The notes below the pieces were generated by a model. It saw only the letters and a list, made by a program, of their open reading frames with translations, made no database searches and was not told the origin of the DNA. Of a stretch of DNA of 64,000 bases, positions 1 through 13,469 are shown in pieces. The translations under genes and the position numbers were made by a program. This DNA is from Macrophomina tecta. Taxonomy: Eukaryota > Ascomycota > Dothideomycetes > Botryosphaeriales > Botryosphaeriaceae. Location: NCBI GenBank assembly GCA_024180945.1, contig JAKSGN010000003.1:434001-498000 (forward strand), written 5' to 3'. Positions within the stretch are counted from its first letter, which is position 1; each line of letters starts with the position of its first letter.

Positions 1-428
1 TGCTGGGTTGTTCGAGATTGCAATCCAAGAGCATCTGCATGTGAAAGGCATCGTCGTGGATCTTAGGCGACCTGTGTAAAGCTGCGTGGGCTTTTTATCA
101 GGACCCTGGTGAAGCATGACGGGGTTCTGCTATGTGTTGCTGGCGCGAAAGGCAAGATTTCGCTGGTTTGAGCGCACCTCCAGCACGCACTTCAATACTT
201 TCAGCTTGTCACTCCATCATACAAGATCGAAGGCCAATCCCACATAACTCACCCAGGGGCAGGGAATCGTGAAGAGAAAGCAAAGAAAAAACATTCGGAT
301 TCGCAGCATCGTGATTCGCTAGCAATAGCAAATTCAAACTTTCGAGCCTCCCTCGAGGGCCACTCCTCACCTTTCGTTCACTCTCAACATCTCCCTCCCT
401 CAGAAACGCAGCGCTCACAGAACACCAC
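1..428. other. Intergenic, 3' of the prenylcysteine oxidase-like gene
   Basis: No coding frame with family-like sequence was seen on either strand. The stretch lies downstream of the minus-strand flavoprotein stop at 429 and is cut by the window edge, so a neighbouring gene may start outside. Confidence 0.5.
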
Positions 429-2363
429 TCAGAGCTCTTTCACCCCCTCCTCCTCTTCAACCACGCCCTCGCTGGCCCCAACCTTCCGACCTTCCTTCCC
501 ACCAACCCACCCATCCACGATCAACCTCGCAACATTCTTTCCCGCCAACGCACTCGTCTCCATCGTACTAATGAACCCCTCCACCGCACTCGTGTACCAC
601 AACTCCTGATCCAGCCTCACTTCCTCAAACGTCACCCTCGGATACTCGAACGGATAGCTCTCCCAGACCTTCCTATAAATCCACGTCACGTCGCCCGCGC
701 CCACCGCCTCGCCCACGCCATCTTCCCTATCATCGTTGCTCGCGTCATCCGCGACCCCCAAAATCCGCGCCAAGAATCCGCCCGTCACTGGCGCCGGCGA
801 GAAGATCTTGTAGAGGTATTCTCGCTGCCCGGTGCGCGGGTTGCGCACGCGGCGCAGCGCCGAGATGCTGAAGAAGCCGGCGGCACCGACGCGCGCAGGC
901 GAGTCGTCGCCGCGGGCGTCGTCGCTCTTGCCCAGTGTCGTGAGGACGACTTGCGGGACGGGCGTGCCATCAGGCAGGTTGAATGCCGAGGCGGCGAGGC
1001 GGTGCGGCGAGGCGAAGAGCGTGACGTGCAGCTTGACGTAGGGAATGGCGTCGGGGACGTGTTCAGGCAGGGCCGTGATGGAGATGTTGGCGGAGTGGTA
1101 AGGCGCCGCGAGGATCACGGCGTCGAAGTGCTCGGGGGCGCGAAGAGCCGAAGTGGTCGAGTCTTGCGGGATGAGCGTGTAAGTGGCGTCGGAGCGCTTG
1201 ATCAGCGCTGACACGCTGGTGTTGAGACGGATGTCGTGCGTCGCGGCGTGGGCGAGGTGCGAGAAGATGCGCCAGTTGCCGCCGTCGACGCTCATGGCGC
1301 CGTCGGTGGCCATGCAGACCATGGAGAGGAGCCCGTTGATGCGGGCGAGGTTTTGGGCGTAGTTGACGCGGGTGCTGTGGAGGAGGTTAGCCTGATGTTC
1401 AACGTGTAATAATGTAGCCTTCTTATGGAGAGGTGGGTTGGTCGTCTGGACGTGAATGTGCCCGCGTACTGTGGCATGCAAATCCAGACGGCTGCCTCAA
1501 CTCTCCAATATGCCGAAGACCCAGTCTTCGCTCACCTCGCCTGCACCACATCATGCGCAAACGCGCCTCCAATCCCATTCTTCCTCAGGAACTCCTCCCC
1601 CGTCGCAGCCGTCGCGTTAACCAGCCCCAATTCATGCACCTTCTCCGTCAACGACGCCCACGGGAAATGCGGCTCCTCATACATCTGCAAGAACGTGCCC
1701 ACTGTCTTCCGCATCAACCGCATGGCGCGTATCGGCGCGAGTCCATACTTCCACATCAGCTTCGCCTTATCGAGCCAGCCCATGTCCTCCGGCGCCGTCA
1801 ACACAAACTCATGCCCGTCCCACACACCCATGAAGTCGCGCCCATTGTCTGACTCGTCTTCGTCTTCGTCGACGATCACCTCGCTGTAGCCGTTTGACGA
1901 CAGGTTGAAGTGTGCGACGGCATCCATAAGCACCCGGTTGACGGAGACAAAGATGGAGGCGCCCAGCTCGACGGGCAGGGCCGGCGCGTCGTACGCATGC
2001 ACAGTGGTCGAGCGACCCCCGATATAGGACGACCGCTCGAAGATGGTGATGTTGGTCGGGATGCCGGCGACGGCGGCGTATTGCGAGAGGTGGAAGGCCG
2101 CGGAGGAGCCGCCGGCGCCGGCGCCTGGGTATTCAGTGGTCAGGACTCTTCTGATTCCGTTAATGCGATGGGTGGGGAGCTCGGGTGGCTGTGTTCAGAG
2201 ATGGTCGGAGCTGATGGGTAGCCTGATGGCAATACGTACCTATGATAGCAACTTTCTTTGCAGGGACATTTGCCGCGGAGAGATGCTGCTGGTGATCACT
2301 CACATCATGGGAGCTTACTTGGGCTGACAGGTAGGCGGCTACTAATGCGAGGTTCCGCAACAT
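429..2363 (-). CDS. Prenylcysteine oxidase/lyase-like secretory flavoprotein
   Basis: Exons on the minus strand are 2363-2240, 2124-1536 and 1374-429, giving 552 residues. The protein opens with a hydrophobic signal peptide (about residues 1-18). The FAD-binding P-loop GAGAGG (42-47) is completed across the first splice junction. An ERSSYIGGR segment typical of the NAD(P)-binding_8 fold follows, then a prenylcysteine-lyase domain with STRVNYAQN and GAMSVDGGNW motifs. The family cleaves the thioether of prenylcysteines released when prenylated proteins are degraded, in the lysosome/vacuole or secretory system, giving cysteine, an aldehyde and hydrogen peroxide. The start was chosen for the signal peptide. 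The third-exon acceptor was chosen because it restores the STRVNY motif; an upstream CAG would shift the frame. The C-terminus is an acidic and glycine tail. Family assignment is firm; exact substrate is inferred. Confidence 0.88.
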
Positions 2364-2801
2364 GGTGGCTGTTGTTGTTCTGGAGCTAGCTCTCGGGGAT
2401 GATCCGGAGCTCAAGGGAAGCTGACGTGCGTCGATGTTACAAATAAAATACTGAAGGATCAAGTTGGGAATCCTCGGAATTTACTCTAATGCATTCCACA
2501 GCAGATATGTATGAGACTGAGAGTGAGAAGTCCGTACTAGGGTGAGAGTCATCGATGGCTGGGGTGAAGTGGAAGCGGAGGTGGTGATGGGTGACAGCTC
2601 GCCAGGGTCCACGTCCTGACTCGTGCATTACGCCAGGGATGCTTTTTTCCGTGCACTCGTTCCTCTCTTCTCGTCCTGATGTATCGTATTTTGTCGAGGA
2701 TAGGTATATCATGCTCTCCGTAGCTACATTAAACGCCCAATTCCACCCAGCCGCTATGTGCGCGAAACATAAAAGTATGCAAAAGCCCTCCATCGCCTTT
2801 T
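2364..2801. other. Intergenic between flavoprotein start and VPS4 3' end
   Basis: This is the promoter of the prenylcysteine oxidase-like gene plus the VPS4 3' region, since both genes are on the minus strand. I see no further gene; the short frames here have no recognisable features. Confidence 0.5.
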
Positions 2802-4727
<1,926 letters not shown>

Positions 4728-5321
4728 ATGTCGGAGCAGCAGAAAAAGCTGCAGGACCTCTCTGACGACTTCCAGAAGCTGCAGACCGGTGCGCAGTCCT
4801 CGAGCCTCCTGATCCTTCTACGGACCTTGCTAACAACTGTGTAGAGCTGCAGACTATCGTCGAAGCTCGCCAAAAACTCGAATCTCAGCAGCAGGAAAAC
4901 AAGGGTGTGCAGCAGGTTCGTTTGCCCATGTGCGCTGCCCGCAACCTTCTCACACGGCCTCCCAGGAATTCGAAAATGTCGGAGACGATGCCAACATCTA
5001 CAAGCTGGTCGGCCCCGTGTTGCTGAAGCAGGACAAGTCTGAGGCTGTTCTTGCCGTCAGCGGACGTCTGGAGTTTATCGAGAAGGAAATGTGAGTATGC
5101 CCAGGCGGTATCTGGACTTCGAGATTAGCCATACTAAGACATACTTCAGCAAGCGCATCGAGGGTCAGATCAACGAGGTTCAGGAGCGCAGCGAGAAGAA
5201 GAAGATTGAGGCATGTTTATATTTCGAATTATGGAGATGGAAGCATTTTTCTGACTGGAACCAGATCATAACTCTGCAGACCGAATTGCAGCAGCTGCAG
5301 CAGCCCGAGGCAGCTGCTTGA
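4728..5321 (+). CDS. Prefoldin subunit 6 (beta-type prefoldin)
   Basis: Exons 4728-4788, 4845-4915, 4966-5090, 5150-5210 and 5265-5321 encode 124 residues, a normal length for the family. The protein is two long coiled-coil helices around the conserved hairpin NIYKLVGPVLLKQDKSEA, ending in a Gln/Ala-rich tail. Prefoldin is a cytosolic hexamer that holds nascent actin and tubulin and hands them to the CCT/TRiC chaperonin; this is the equivalent of yeast Yke2. The first three introns are ordinary GT-AG introns of 50-59 nt. The fourth (5211-5264) starts with GC, not GT (GAG then GCATGT), has a CTGAC branch site and ends CCAG. It is 54 nt long with no in-frame stop, so unspliced RNA would still be open and add 18 residues within the second helix. 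The alternative GT donor four bases downstream would change the conserved C-terminal frame. Confidence 0.93.
5211..5264 (+). other. GC-AG intron, 54 nt, frame-preserving
   Basis: The donor reads GAG|GCATGT, with CTGAC near the 3' end and acceptor CCAG. Removal joins ...KKKIE to IITLQ, which matches the order expected in fungal prefoldin 6. Length is divisible by three and no stop occurs in frame. Confidence 0.8.
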
Positions 5322-6819
5322 GATAATCTCTGAATGGTCAGACTTTCCAGGTCTTGCTGGCCGATGCCGCGTTCTAAAGCTCAATATCCGCGAAAGGACG
5401 GACCAGGCCTAACGCAGCTATGAAAAGAATGGTATACGCTGATGTTGGCACATGAAGGAGAGGAAGCGACCTCTTCCTGGAGGAGGGTTGGATACTAGGC
5501 GTAACCGAAAGCGAAAGGTGCAGATTAAAGCACAGTTGCGTCGAAGGAACGGGGGGAAAATGGACACTCAAGGTTCAGCTGAGCTGTCATCACATCGGCG
5601 TGGAAGCCTTTCCCAATGCCCCTAATTGAACGCGGAATACTGTTCGAAATATCTCTGAAATGCCTCATATTTTAGTCTCTTGGCCGGGTCCCCGGGGGTT
5701 TTGTGCACTTTGATTCCTCTCAACCCCCGGGTTATCAGATCTTGGAGCACGAACAGTGTACGGAGATTATGAAGTCGTCTTGACGTTAATGTGCTCATGT
5801 ATCCTGGGCGTTTACATCTACTTGACTGTTTCGCATCTGAGTACATGTCTTGTCTACGCCTTGCTACTTCCCTGACGTGAGACAGGCATTCCTCACTCGC
5901 GCCAGATCCATCTACGATCAAGCTCGTGGTTGAAAAAAAAAAAAAAATAGCTGATCATGATATTACCCTATTTCCATCCACAGCGAGTCAGTCTGACGGA
6001 CCAAGACTCGGGCTTAGGGGAGAATTCAACGCCGCAGTAAGGCATGGCACCTTTTCGCGAGACGCTGCTGTTGCCAAGCAACCACGTGGAAGCCCCAGAG
6101 AGGATAGCGAAATAAATACCAGCCAAGAGCCTAGACGCCTGTGTTTTCTGTCAAGAATTAGGATAATATCATGTAATTGGTACCTCAGAGCGCGTCATGG
6201 AGGAAAAATTCATAATGCCGAGCCATCAGGCATGATGAAAGTGGTGTCCTGGGGTATCTTTACACGAGTTTTCATGCTTCCGCAGAAGCGTTTTGGTAAT
6301 GCCCAGCAATAAACTCCAGGCTCCAATGTTCCTCAGCTTTTCTTTACGTAACTTGGTGCAGGTGTCTCTAATAGGCAATTCTTGCAGCTCTGGCCGAGAA
6401 GCTGCGCCGGGTATAAATGTGCTGGCCCGTCGCAGTTTGTGGAAGCATGCAGATCAGCCGTGCATGGCCAATAGAAACGGCCGTCAAAAGGGAGATTTGT
6501 CAGACAGAATCAAGGGCATGCCCGCGGCATCACTCAGCCCTACGGCGACGGTGGCTGGAAGCTCAGGCCACATTGTTCTGGGGTTAACCTGCTTGACCGA
6601 TGAAACTTGGTTGCAGCAAGCAAGGGCATCAGCTCACCCTCCCACGCCTCACGCCTGTTTCCCTACGCCTCGCGCTCCACACTCATTCCCAGACAGCTAC
6701 CTAGCCGCAAACACGAGATACCCACCCACCACCGATTGGCCAATCCCCGCCACACCCGCACCCACGCACCGGGCCACCTTTCCCCGCAGACGACGCATCA
6801 GCAACGACAGCGACGACAC
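5322..6819. other. Intergenic, about 1.5 kb, upstream of the TLD gene
   Basis: This stretch contains an A15 tract (5933-5947) and CCACC/CT-rich DNA close to the next start. A 99-codon minus-strand frame at 5622-5921 begins at a TTG rather than an ATG and resembles no family I know. I see no supported gene. Confidence 0.45.
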
Positions 6820-7953
6820 ATGTCGACCTACGCCCCGGTTTCGTCCAACGGCGGCGGCGGCGCTGCGGAGCCACAGCGCCCCTCCTCCCAGATCCGCTCC
6901 TCCTCCTCCACCAACACCAACCGCTACTCGGCCTCGTCCTTCTTCACATATCCCGTCTCGCGCACCGTCTCCGGCCTGTTGCGCCGCATCTCCACCGAGC
7001 CGTCGAACAACCTGAAGTCGCAGATGCCGCCCGGCCTGCAGCCCAACACCAGCGGCGTGCCGGGCCTCTACACCCCGCCGCGCCGCCACGCCTCGCCGTT
7101 CCAGCCGCCGCCGCTGACGCCGCTGTCCCTGGAGGGCTGGAAGGAGAGCACGCGCGAACGGTCGCGGCTGCTGTCGCGGCAGCTGGCGGAGGAGATAAGG
7201 CTGCTGATCCCGCCGCGGCTGCAGCTAGTGGAGACATGGAAGCTGGCGTACAGCCTGGAGCAGGACGGCGTCAGTCTGGCGACGCTCTACAAGAATTGCG
7301 AGGAGCTGAGGGGGAAGCGCGGCGGATACGTTCTCGTGGTCAGAGACGGCGGTGGCGGGGTGAGCTTTCTCTCCCGTGGATGCTCTTTGACCGGCGCGCA
7401 GGTGCAGCGTACTGACTGGCTTCTTAGATCTTTGGCGCCTACCTGTCGGACCCGCCGCACCCTGACCCGCATTTCTATGGCACTGGCGAGTGCTTCCTCT
7501 GGCGCGCACATGTCCTGCCGGGCCTCCCTCCGCTGTCATCCCTTCCGCCGCCGCCGTCTGCCGATACGACAAACGCCCAACGCATGACGACAATAGTGCA
7601 ACCGAAGCACCATCTCAGCCCGCCGGGCTCCAACGCACCTAGTAATGGAGGTAGTGGCGCGAGCACGCCAGAGAGGATCAGGTTCAAGGCATTCCCGTAC
7701 AGTGGAGTGAACGACTATATGATCTTCTGCGAGCATGGGTTTTTGAGTATTGGAGGAGGGTAGGTTATTCAGCCTGGTTATACGGGAGTCCCCTGACTGA
7801 CGCAATCATAGGGATGGTCACTATGGCCTTTGGCTGGACGACAACCTCGAGAACGGTATCTCCAGTTCATGTCCCACATTCGGCAACGAGCCGCTCAGCG
7901 ATGAGGGCCAGAAGTTTGATGTTTTGGGCGTCGAACTGTGGTTTATCGGGTGA
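6820..7953 (+). CDS. OXR1: TLD-domain oxidation resistance protein (OXR1-like)
   Basis: Exons 6820-7359, 7428-7759 and 7812-7953 encode 337 residues. The first about 120 residues are Ser/Pro/Gly-rich and probably disordered. The TLD domain follows, with the markers [70 protein letters not shown] and the closing [12 protein letters not shown]. The last exon holds the end of the domain, so the protein stops right after it, as in fungal Oxr1. TLD proteins protect against oxidative damage, and several bind and regulate the vacuolar V-ATPase; in yeast Oxr1 promotes its disassembly. The first ATG in this frame is 6820; the open frame extends upstream but has no ATG. Introns are 68 and 52 nt. All core TLD motifs are intact. 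Confidence 0.93.
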
Positions 7954-9246
7954 AAATGCATCAGAACTGGAAGCGAGCATTTGCTGAAAAAAGGTTGCAA
8001 TTAGCGAAGGAGATGATAATATTTGTGCCGCTGTTTTCTTTTTTTTCTTTCCCCCTGGCGGTTTCGCATATTAGGCGCCAGGATGGTTTGACGGTAGGGC
8101 CCCCAAATCAGGGATCCAAGGCGTTGTGGAAAGGACTCATTTGAAGCATTCAAGTGACGTAGGATACCATTAGGATCATTACTTTGCTGCTTTCGGCTTC
8201 CTGTATAGAATTGTCGTCTTGATTATCAGACGATTCAACTGAGCAAGTTTCTCTTCTAAGCACACGCAATCCCGTCCTCTTTGGACGACTATTTCTTTAG
8301 ACTTTATCGTCAAAGGCCACTAGTCAACGGCCTTGGACAGATCTGATCAATTTATTATCTGGTGGCCTATCTAGAACGGGAACTTTCACGCCATGGGCGA
8401 CGGAGATGCCTGACTCGAGGCCCAGCTGGGTCAATGCTAAACTTGCCAATTGATTGGCAAAATTTGGTGTAGTACGGCAACATCCGGAAGCATCAGCAAT
8501 GTGTCTGACGACCACCTACAACAACCAACAGCAAAGCTGTGCATTCATTTTCTGTATTTCTGGCAGCAGCTGCAAAAACAGAAAAGTGCATACTCTTCAG
8601 AAGTCGCGTAGTTGTTTATGTCAACAGAATATCGCCTAGTCAACACAGCGCCAAAGGACCTATGACCCGGCCAAGACCCGTACTGCTGGGAAGTCGTGCC
8701 TGAATCAGGAAAATCACGTGACATATACTCTGTATATGATGTCAAGACGGCTAAGATTGCGTTATCCAGGACGCGCGACCATCAAGCGTGCATCGGACGC
8801 GTCTCCCCCGCTTGTTTCCTGGACGCCTGTGCCCCTCACCACCTTCGGCGGCGGGGTCGATCGCCGTGGAGGATACAGGCACGACCGCGAACGCTGCACG
8901 AGCGGGCGCCCGCAGATCAATCGCATGATGAGGATCCCTCACCCCGCCTGAGTGGAACGTGATGCTTGTGCAAAATCGCGACATTGCGTGCTGCTCCGCT
9001 GCTGCGATGATTGCCGGACCCGCATGGGCCGGCAGTGCGTGTTATAGCTGGCTGCACCTGCACGTACAGCTGGCCAGACGCTTCTCTGACCTCCCTTCTC
9101 CACCGCGCGTCTTTTTTCCCCGTCAGCTCTCGCGCGTCCTCTTGTCAGTTGGCACTCGATTGACCATCAATTGAGCTTCTCTCAATTCAATTCTCTTTTT
9201 CTCCCTCTATCTCTCCTCTCAGTCTCCTGTTGATTACCCGCTCACA
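7954..9246. other. Intergenic, about 1.3 kb
   Basis: The stretch holds the TLD gene 3' region and the promoter of the flavoprotein at 9247. The last about 130 bases are pyrimidine-rich (CTCTCC/TTCTC runs), a common leader in filamentous ascomycetes. No gene is supported inside. Confidence 0.5.
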
Positions 9247-10770
9247 ATGGCTTCCAACGGCGCTGCCAATGGCAGCCCTCACCCCGCCACCGACCCCGCC
9301 GTCTATGAGGAGTACCGCTTCAAGTTCTCAAAGCTGCCCTCCACCACCGAGGAGTGGATTGCCCGCGCCGTCGCGGTCAAAGAGGTGCTGGCTCAGGACG
9401 TCGTTAAGCGTGACCGCGAGAACAAGACGCCCCTCGCCGAGATCGCCCTACTCAAGCATTCCGGCTTGCTGAAGATCCTCGGTCCGCAGAAGTATGGCGG
9501 CGGAGGCCAGCCGTGGGAAGTTGGCTACCGCGTGATCAGGGAGGTTGCTAAGAGTGACGGGTAAGTGTCATCTTCAACACCGTTCTCACGTGGATCAATT
9601 GTATTATCGGGGGATTGTCCAAGCCGGTGGAGAGACAATATCATTGATGCAGCCGGTCATAGCTCCCTCGGCATGCTCCTGGGCTACCACCTCCTCTGGT
9701 CCACCACCGCCAACGTCGTCGGCAGCGCTGAGCAAGCCGAGGCGCTGCAGGAGTACATTGTCAGCAACAACCTCTTCCTCGGCGGTGCCGTCAATCCGCG
9801 TGACAACGATCTCAAGATCACGTCCGAGGGCGACAACCTCGTCTTCAACGGCTTCAAGAACTTCAACACCGGCGGCGTCGTCTCCGATCTCACCGTTCTC
9901 GAGGGCGTGCTGGAAGGAACTGCCGACCACATCTTCACCGTCGTGCGCACCCAGCAGCCCGGCATCCAGTTCGCGCACAACTGGGACAATGTCGGCCTGC
10001 GCCTGACCGAGTCCGGCAGCGTCAAGATCGACAACGTGACCGTGCCGTGGACGGACGCGCTGGGCTGGGATCCCAAGACGAAGAGGCCCGATCCCGCCTA
10101 CCTGGGTGTCCCGTACGCCTCTCTGCTTCTGCCAACGTATGTTCCGCCAACCCCCTCTTCCATCAACCTTATCCCGCTTCTCCCCTTCAATCTCTGCTCG
10201 TCAGCCAAAACACCTGGAACTAACACTCTCCTTGCCAGCATACAACTGGTCTTCTCCAACTTCTACCTCGGCATCGCGCAAGGCGCGCTCGACTACGCGG
10301 CCGCCTACACGCGCAAGAATACGCGCGCCTGGCCCTACGGCGGCGATAACAAGGACACGCCGCTCGAGGAGTTCTATGTGCTCGAGCGCTACGGCAACTT
10401 CCACGCCCACCTCGCCGCTGCCGACGCGCTGGCCGACCGCGCCGGCGCCGCCGCGAGCAGGCTCTACGCCACCTGGAACTATTCCCACGACGGCCGCGAC
10501 AACAGGGGCGAGTTGCCGGCGCGCGAGAGAGGCGTGTTCGCGGAATTGGTCGCCAGCGTGAAGGTAGTGACGACAGACACGGGATTGAGGGTCACAAGCG
10601 GCGTGTTTGAGGTTACCGGAAGCAAGGCGACGGCAGCAAAGGTGGGGCTGGACCGGTACTGGAGGGATGTGAGGACGCATACTCTGCATGATCCGGTGGC
10701 GTACAAGAACAGGGAGCTGGGGCGGTATGTGTTGCTGGATGAGGTGCCGGAGCCGACGTGGTATACTTGA
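9247..10770 (+). CDS. DszC/SoxC-like flavin monooxygenase of the acyl-CoA dehydrogenase fold
   Basis: Exons 9247-9560, 9663-10136 and 10239-10770 encode 439 residues. The sequence follows the acyl-CoA-dehydrogenase fold: an N-terminal helical domain, a middle beta domain with FNTGGVVSDLTVLEGVLEG, and a C-terminal four-helix domain with FYLGIAQGALDYAAAYTR and a closing YKNRELGRYVLL segment. This subtype, often labelled dibenzothiophene desulfurization family, uses reduced flavin to oxygenate sulfur- or nitrogen-containing compounds or sulfonates. In fungi it is commonly tied to sulfur scavenging, but the substrate cannot be read from sequence. Both introns are 102 nt. The second (10137-10238) has no in-frame stop, so unspliced mRNA would encode a 34-residue insertion at the start of the C-terminal domain. 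The start has a good context (CACAATGGC). Fold certain, reaction inferred. Confidence 0.85.
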
Positions 10771-11699
10771 GCGGGGCTGATTGAGGGACAACTCGAGGGC
10801 GGTTATTTTGTTCTTATCTTGATTGCTTGCGTTATGTGAGGATAGTTATTAGGATGAATCGTTATCCGTATTGCGTTCTGGTCAGCTGATGGTCTTTTCT
10901 GTTTCACATGTTTCCGCGACCAGCATCCTGGAATGGTGAGCAGACCTTTCCTCGTGTGAAGAACACAACAAGCTGACGGTTTTCTTTAAAAAAAAAAAAA
11001 AAAAATAGATAAACAATAAAAAACAAACAGAGACAGAGCCCATCAGGTCAATGAGCAAGCTCTTGCATTTGCGGATCGGAGATCGAGAGCGCAGCAGCAG
11101 TAACGCCGCAAACCAACCCGACGGCTAGGATACATTACAGCACCAAGAATGTTTGTCTCGACGTCTACGTACATGACCGACCGCTCGCAGACCGTCCCTA
11201 CTGGTGGACGCCTATTTCCCCCCCAGCCTGGGTGCCACATGGCACGCTGCTCGCCACGTTTTTCTCGTGTCCGGGTACAAAGGACCCGCAATCCTCGCAG
11301 ACGATCACCGTTTGAGACCCGGCGGGCCGGGTCCAGTCGCTGACTCTCTCACACTTTTTTCTCTCAGCGGTGGAGACGCGAGCGAGGCACAGCACGCTCG
11401 GCTCTCGACCCAGACTCGCCTACCATTCCTCGCTTGCAGCTTGCATGAATCAATCATCAGCCTGTTGCGGGCCCCGCGGCAATAGCCAAAGCATGCGACG
11501 TTGCCCCCCGCCTGCCTGCGCCGCACGGTATCCCCACCACGGCGAGAGCACCGGCTGCTTGTGTGGTTGAGTGAGTATAGATAGCCGCGCCTGGCTCTCT
11601 TCTTGGCTTCCATCTTTCCCTTCTGTCCATCTCTTCTCCAGTCTTCTTTTCTCTCTCTCTCTCTCCCTCTCCCATCCCACCACCACCCCCGCCGCGACA
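10771..11699. promoter_or_regulatory. Intergenic with pyrimidine-rich leader before the methyltransferase
   Basis: It contains an A18 tract (10988-11005) about 220 bp past the upstream stop. A strong CT-rich leader (about 11640-11690, with a run of CT dinucleotides at 11650-11665) ends just before ATG 11700, in context GCGACAATGTC. CT-rich leaders often mark transcription starts of fungal genes. Confidence 0.5.
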
Positions 11700-12997
11700 A
11701 TGTCCGACCCGCTCGCCATCGACCCCGCCACCCTTGAAAACGCCGCAGCATCTGACTCCGGCATCGACGACAATTCTTTCCTCGCCAGCGAAACGACCAG
11801 CGTGCACTCGTCCATCTACCGCTACCGCTATGAGAATGGCCGTCGCTACCACGCCTACAAGGACGGCGAGTACTGGGGCCCCAACGACGAGCGCGCGCAA
11901 GATCATCTCGACATCGCGCATAATCTGTGGTTGAAGACGATGGATGGGAAGTTGGCGCTCGCGCCGGTAGGGGAGAGCGGGAAGGTCGGGAAGGTGTTGG
12001 ATGTGGGGTGCGGAACGGGGATTTGGGCGATGTGAGTTTCTGATTTTTCTTTGAGGTGTGGTGGGATGGGTGAGGGCGAGGGAGATCAGTCTTCGGTGGA
12101 GCGGTCGAAGCGGGAGTGTGGATTGGGAGATGTGGAGGGGAAGGGAGGCTGTTCAGGGTCCGGATGAATGCTGCAATTGCCACCGCGCCGGCTCGAGCCT
12201 GGCAAATAATATCGCCGCCAGCCTCAAACGACCATCACATGTCCCTGATGATGTATCTTTCTTCCTTCTGTGCGCAGAAAAAAACGCAACTCGCTCACTA
12301 ACACGCTCTCCTTCCTCGCAGCGACTTCGCCGACGCCCACCCCGAAGCCGAAGTCGTCGGCACCGACCTCTCCCCAACCCAACCCACCTGGGTGCCGCCC
12401 AACTGCCGCTTCGAGATTGACGACGCCAACGACAGCAGCGGCTGGACGTGGCCGTCCAACAGCTTCGACTTCATCCACGTGCGCTCGCTGTTCGGCTGCA
12501 TCTCCGACTGGCCGCGCTTCTACCGCGAGGCCTTCCGCGTGCTGCGGCCCGGCGGCTACATCGAGCACGTCGAGATGGGCCGCAAGTTCAGCTCGCCCGA
12601 CGACTCCATCCCGCCGGATTCTGCGCTCGCGGAGCTCGACGGCCTGGGCGAGGAGGCGTGCAGGCGGATTGGGAAGCCGGGCGATGTGTTGTATCGCATG
12701 AAAGGGTGGCTGGAGGAGGCCGGCGTGTGGGAGGACGTGACGCAGGTCGAGTACAAGTGGCCGACGGGCCCGTGGCCGAAGGATCGGAGGCTGAAGGAGC
12801 TGGGCCAGTGGAGTCGGCTGCACTTGCTCGAGGGCCTGGAGAATTGGTGCCTGGCGATGCTGACGCGCGTGATGGGGTATAGTTATGAGGAGGCGCAGGT
12901 GTGGATTGCGCGCATTAGGCGGGATATCAAGGACCCGAAGATTCATGCGTATCATGACATGTATGTTTGTTATGCGAGGAAGCCGACGGGGGTATGA
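11700..12997 (+). CDS. LaeA-like SAM-dependent methyltransferase
   Basis: Exons 11700-12031 and 12322-12997 encode 335 residues. The methyltransferase domain starts with motif I VLDVGCGTGIWAID (99-112), completed across the splice site. It continues with EVVGTDLSP (acidic loop), NSFDFIHVRSLFGCI, FYREAFRVLRPGGYIEHVE and a C-terminal YHDMYVCYARKP. This is the Methyltransf_23/LaeA-like group common in filamentous fungi. LaeA itself is a nuclear regulator of secondary metabolism, but many relatives are uncharacterised and this is not evidently LaeA. The N-terminal SSIYRYRYENGRRYHAY segment is typical of the group. The single intron, 290 nt, is long for this window; the domain is continuous across it, so no exon is missing. 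ATG 11700 is the first ATG in frame. Confidence 0.88.
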
Positions 12998-13469
12998 GAG
13001 GAGGTGGTGGAATGGGCGCTGGCGGTTCTTGTTCGGCATGTGCATTTCGTTCGGCGAGGATTGAATGAACTTTTCGTCTTGCAGTGGTTTGCGCATGTTC
13101 GCTGTGGATTCCAGCCCCTGTCGTATAAAGCATTCACCACGGTGTATGTACGAGGCCGGTTCCAGAAGTATTGCTGCAGTGACCGCAAGTACGCATGAGG
13201 AGTTGAAGAATGTTTCCTAGCGTCGGTCTCCGCTGTAGAGGCTGATGATATTTCCTGTCCGGCAAGGTAATCACACTCTCTATGAGAGAGTAACAGTGGA
13301 GAACCTCTAACCCCACCACTGTATTTGTTGCACATGCTATTTTCTTGCATGATCGCTCTGCCTTGATCTGGCAGAGAGATGTACGATTTGTGATGGGTTT
13401 AAAGATGGTAAAGTGGATGACACCTGAGGAAGATGACTGTTGAGCAAAGTTGGACGTCCTGGGGATGGC
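12998..13469. other. Intergenic, start of the gene-poor AT-richer segment
   Basis: This is the 3' region of the methyltransferase gene. No coding signal beyond short accidental frames. Base composition drops from clearly GC-rich to near even at about this point. Confidence 0.4.

Noticed and set aside
5622..5921. 99-codon minus-strand frame upstream of the TLD gene
   Set aside because: Starts at TTG, no recognisable features; single accidental frame in intergenic DNA.
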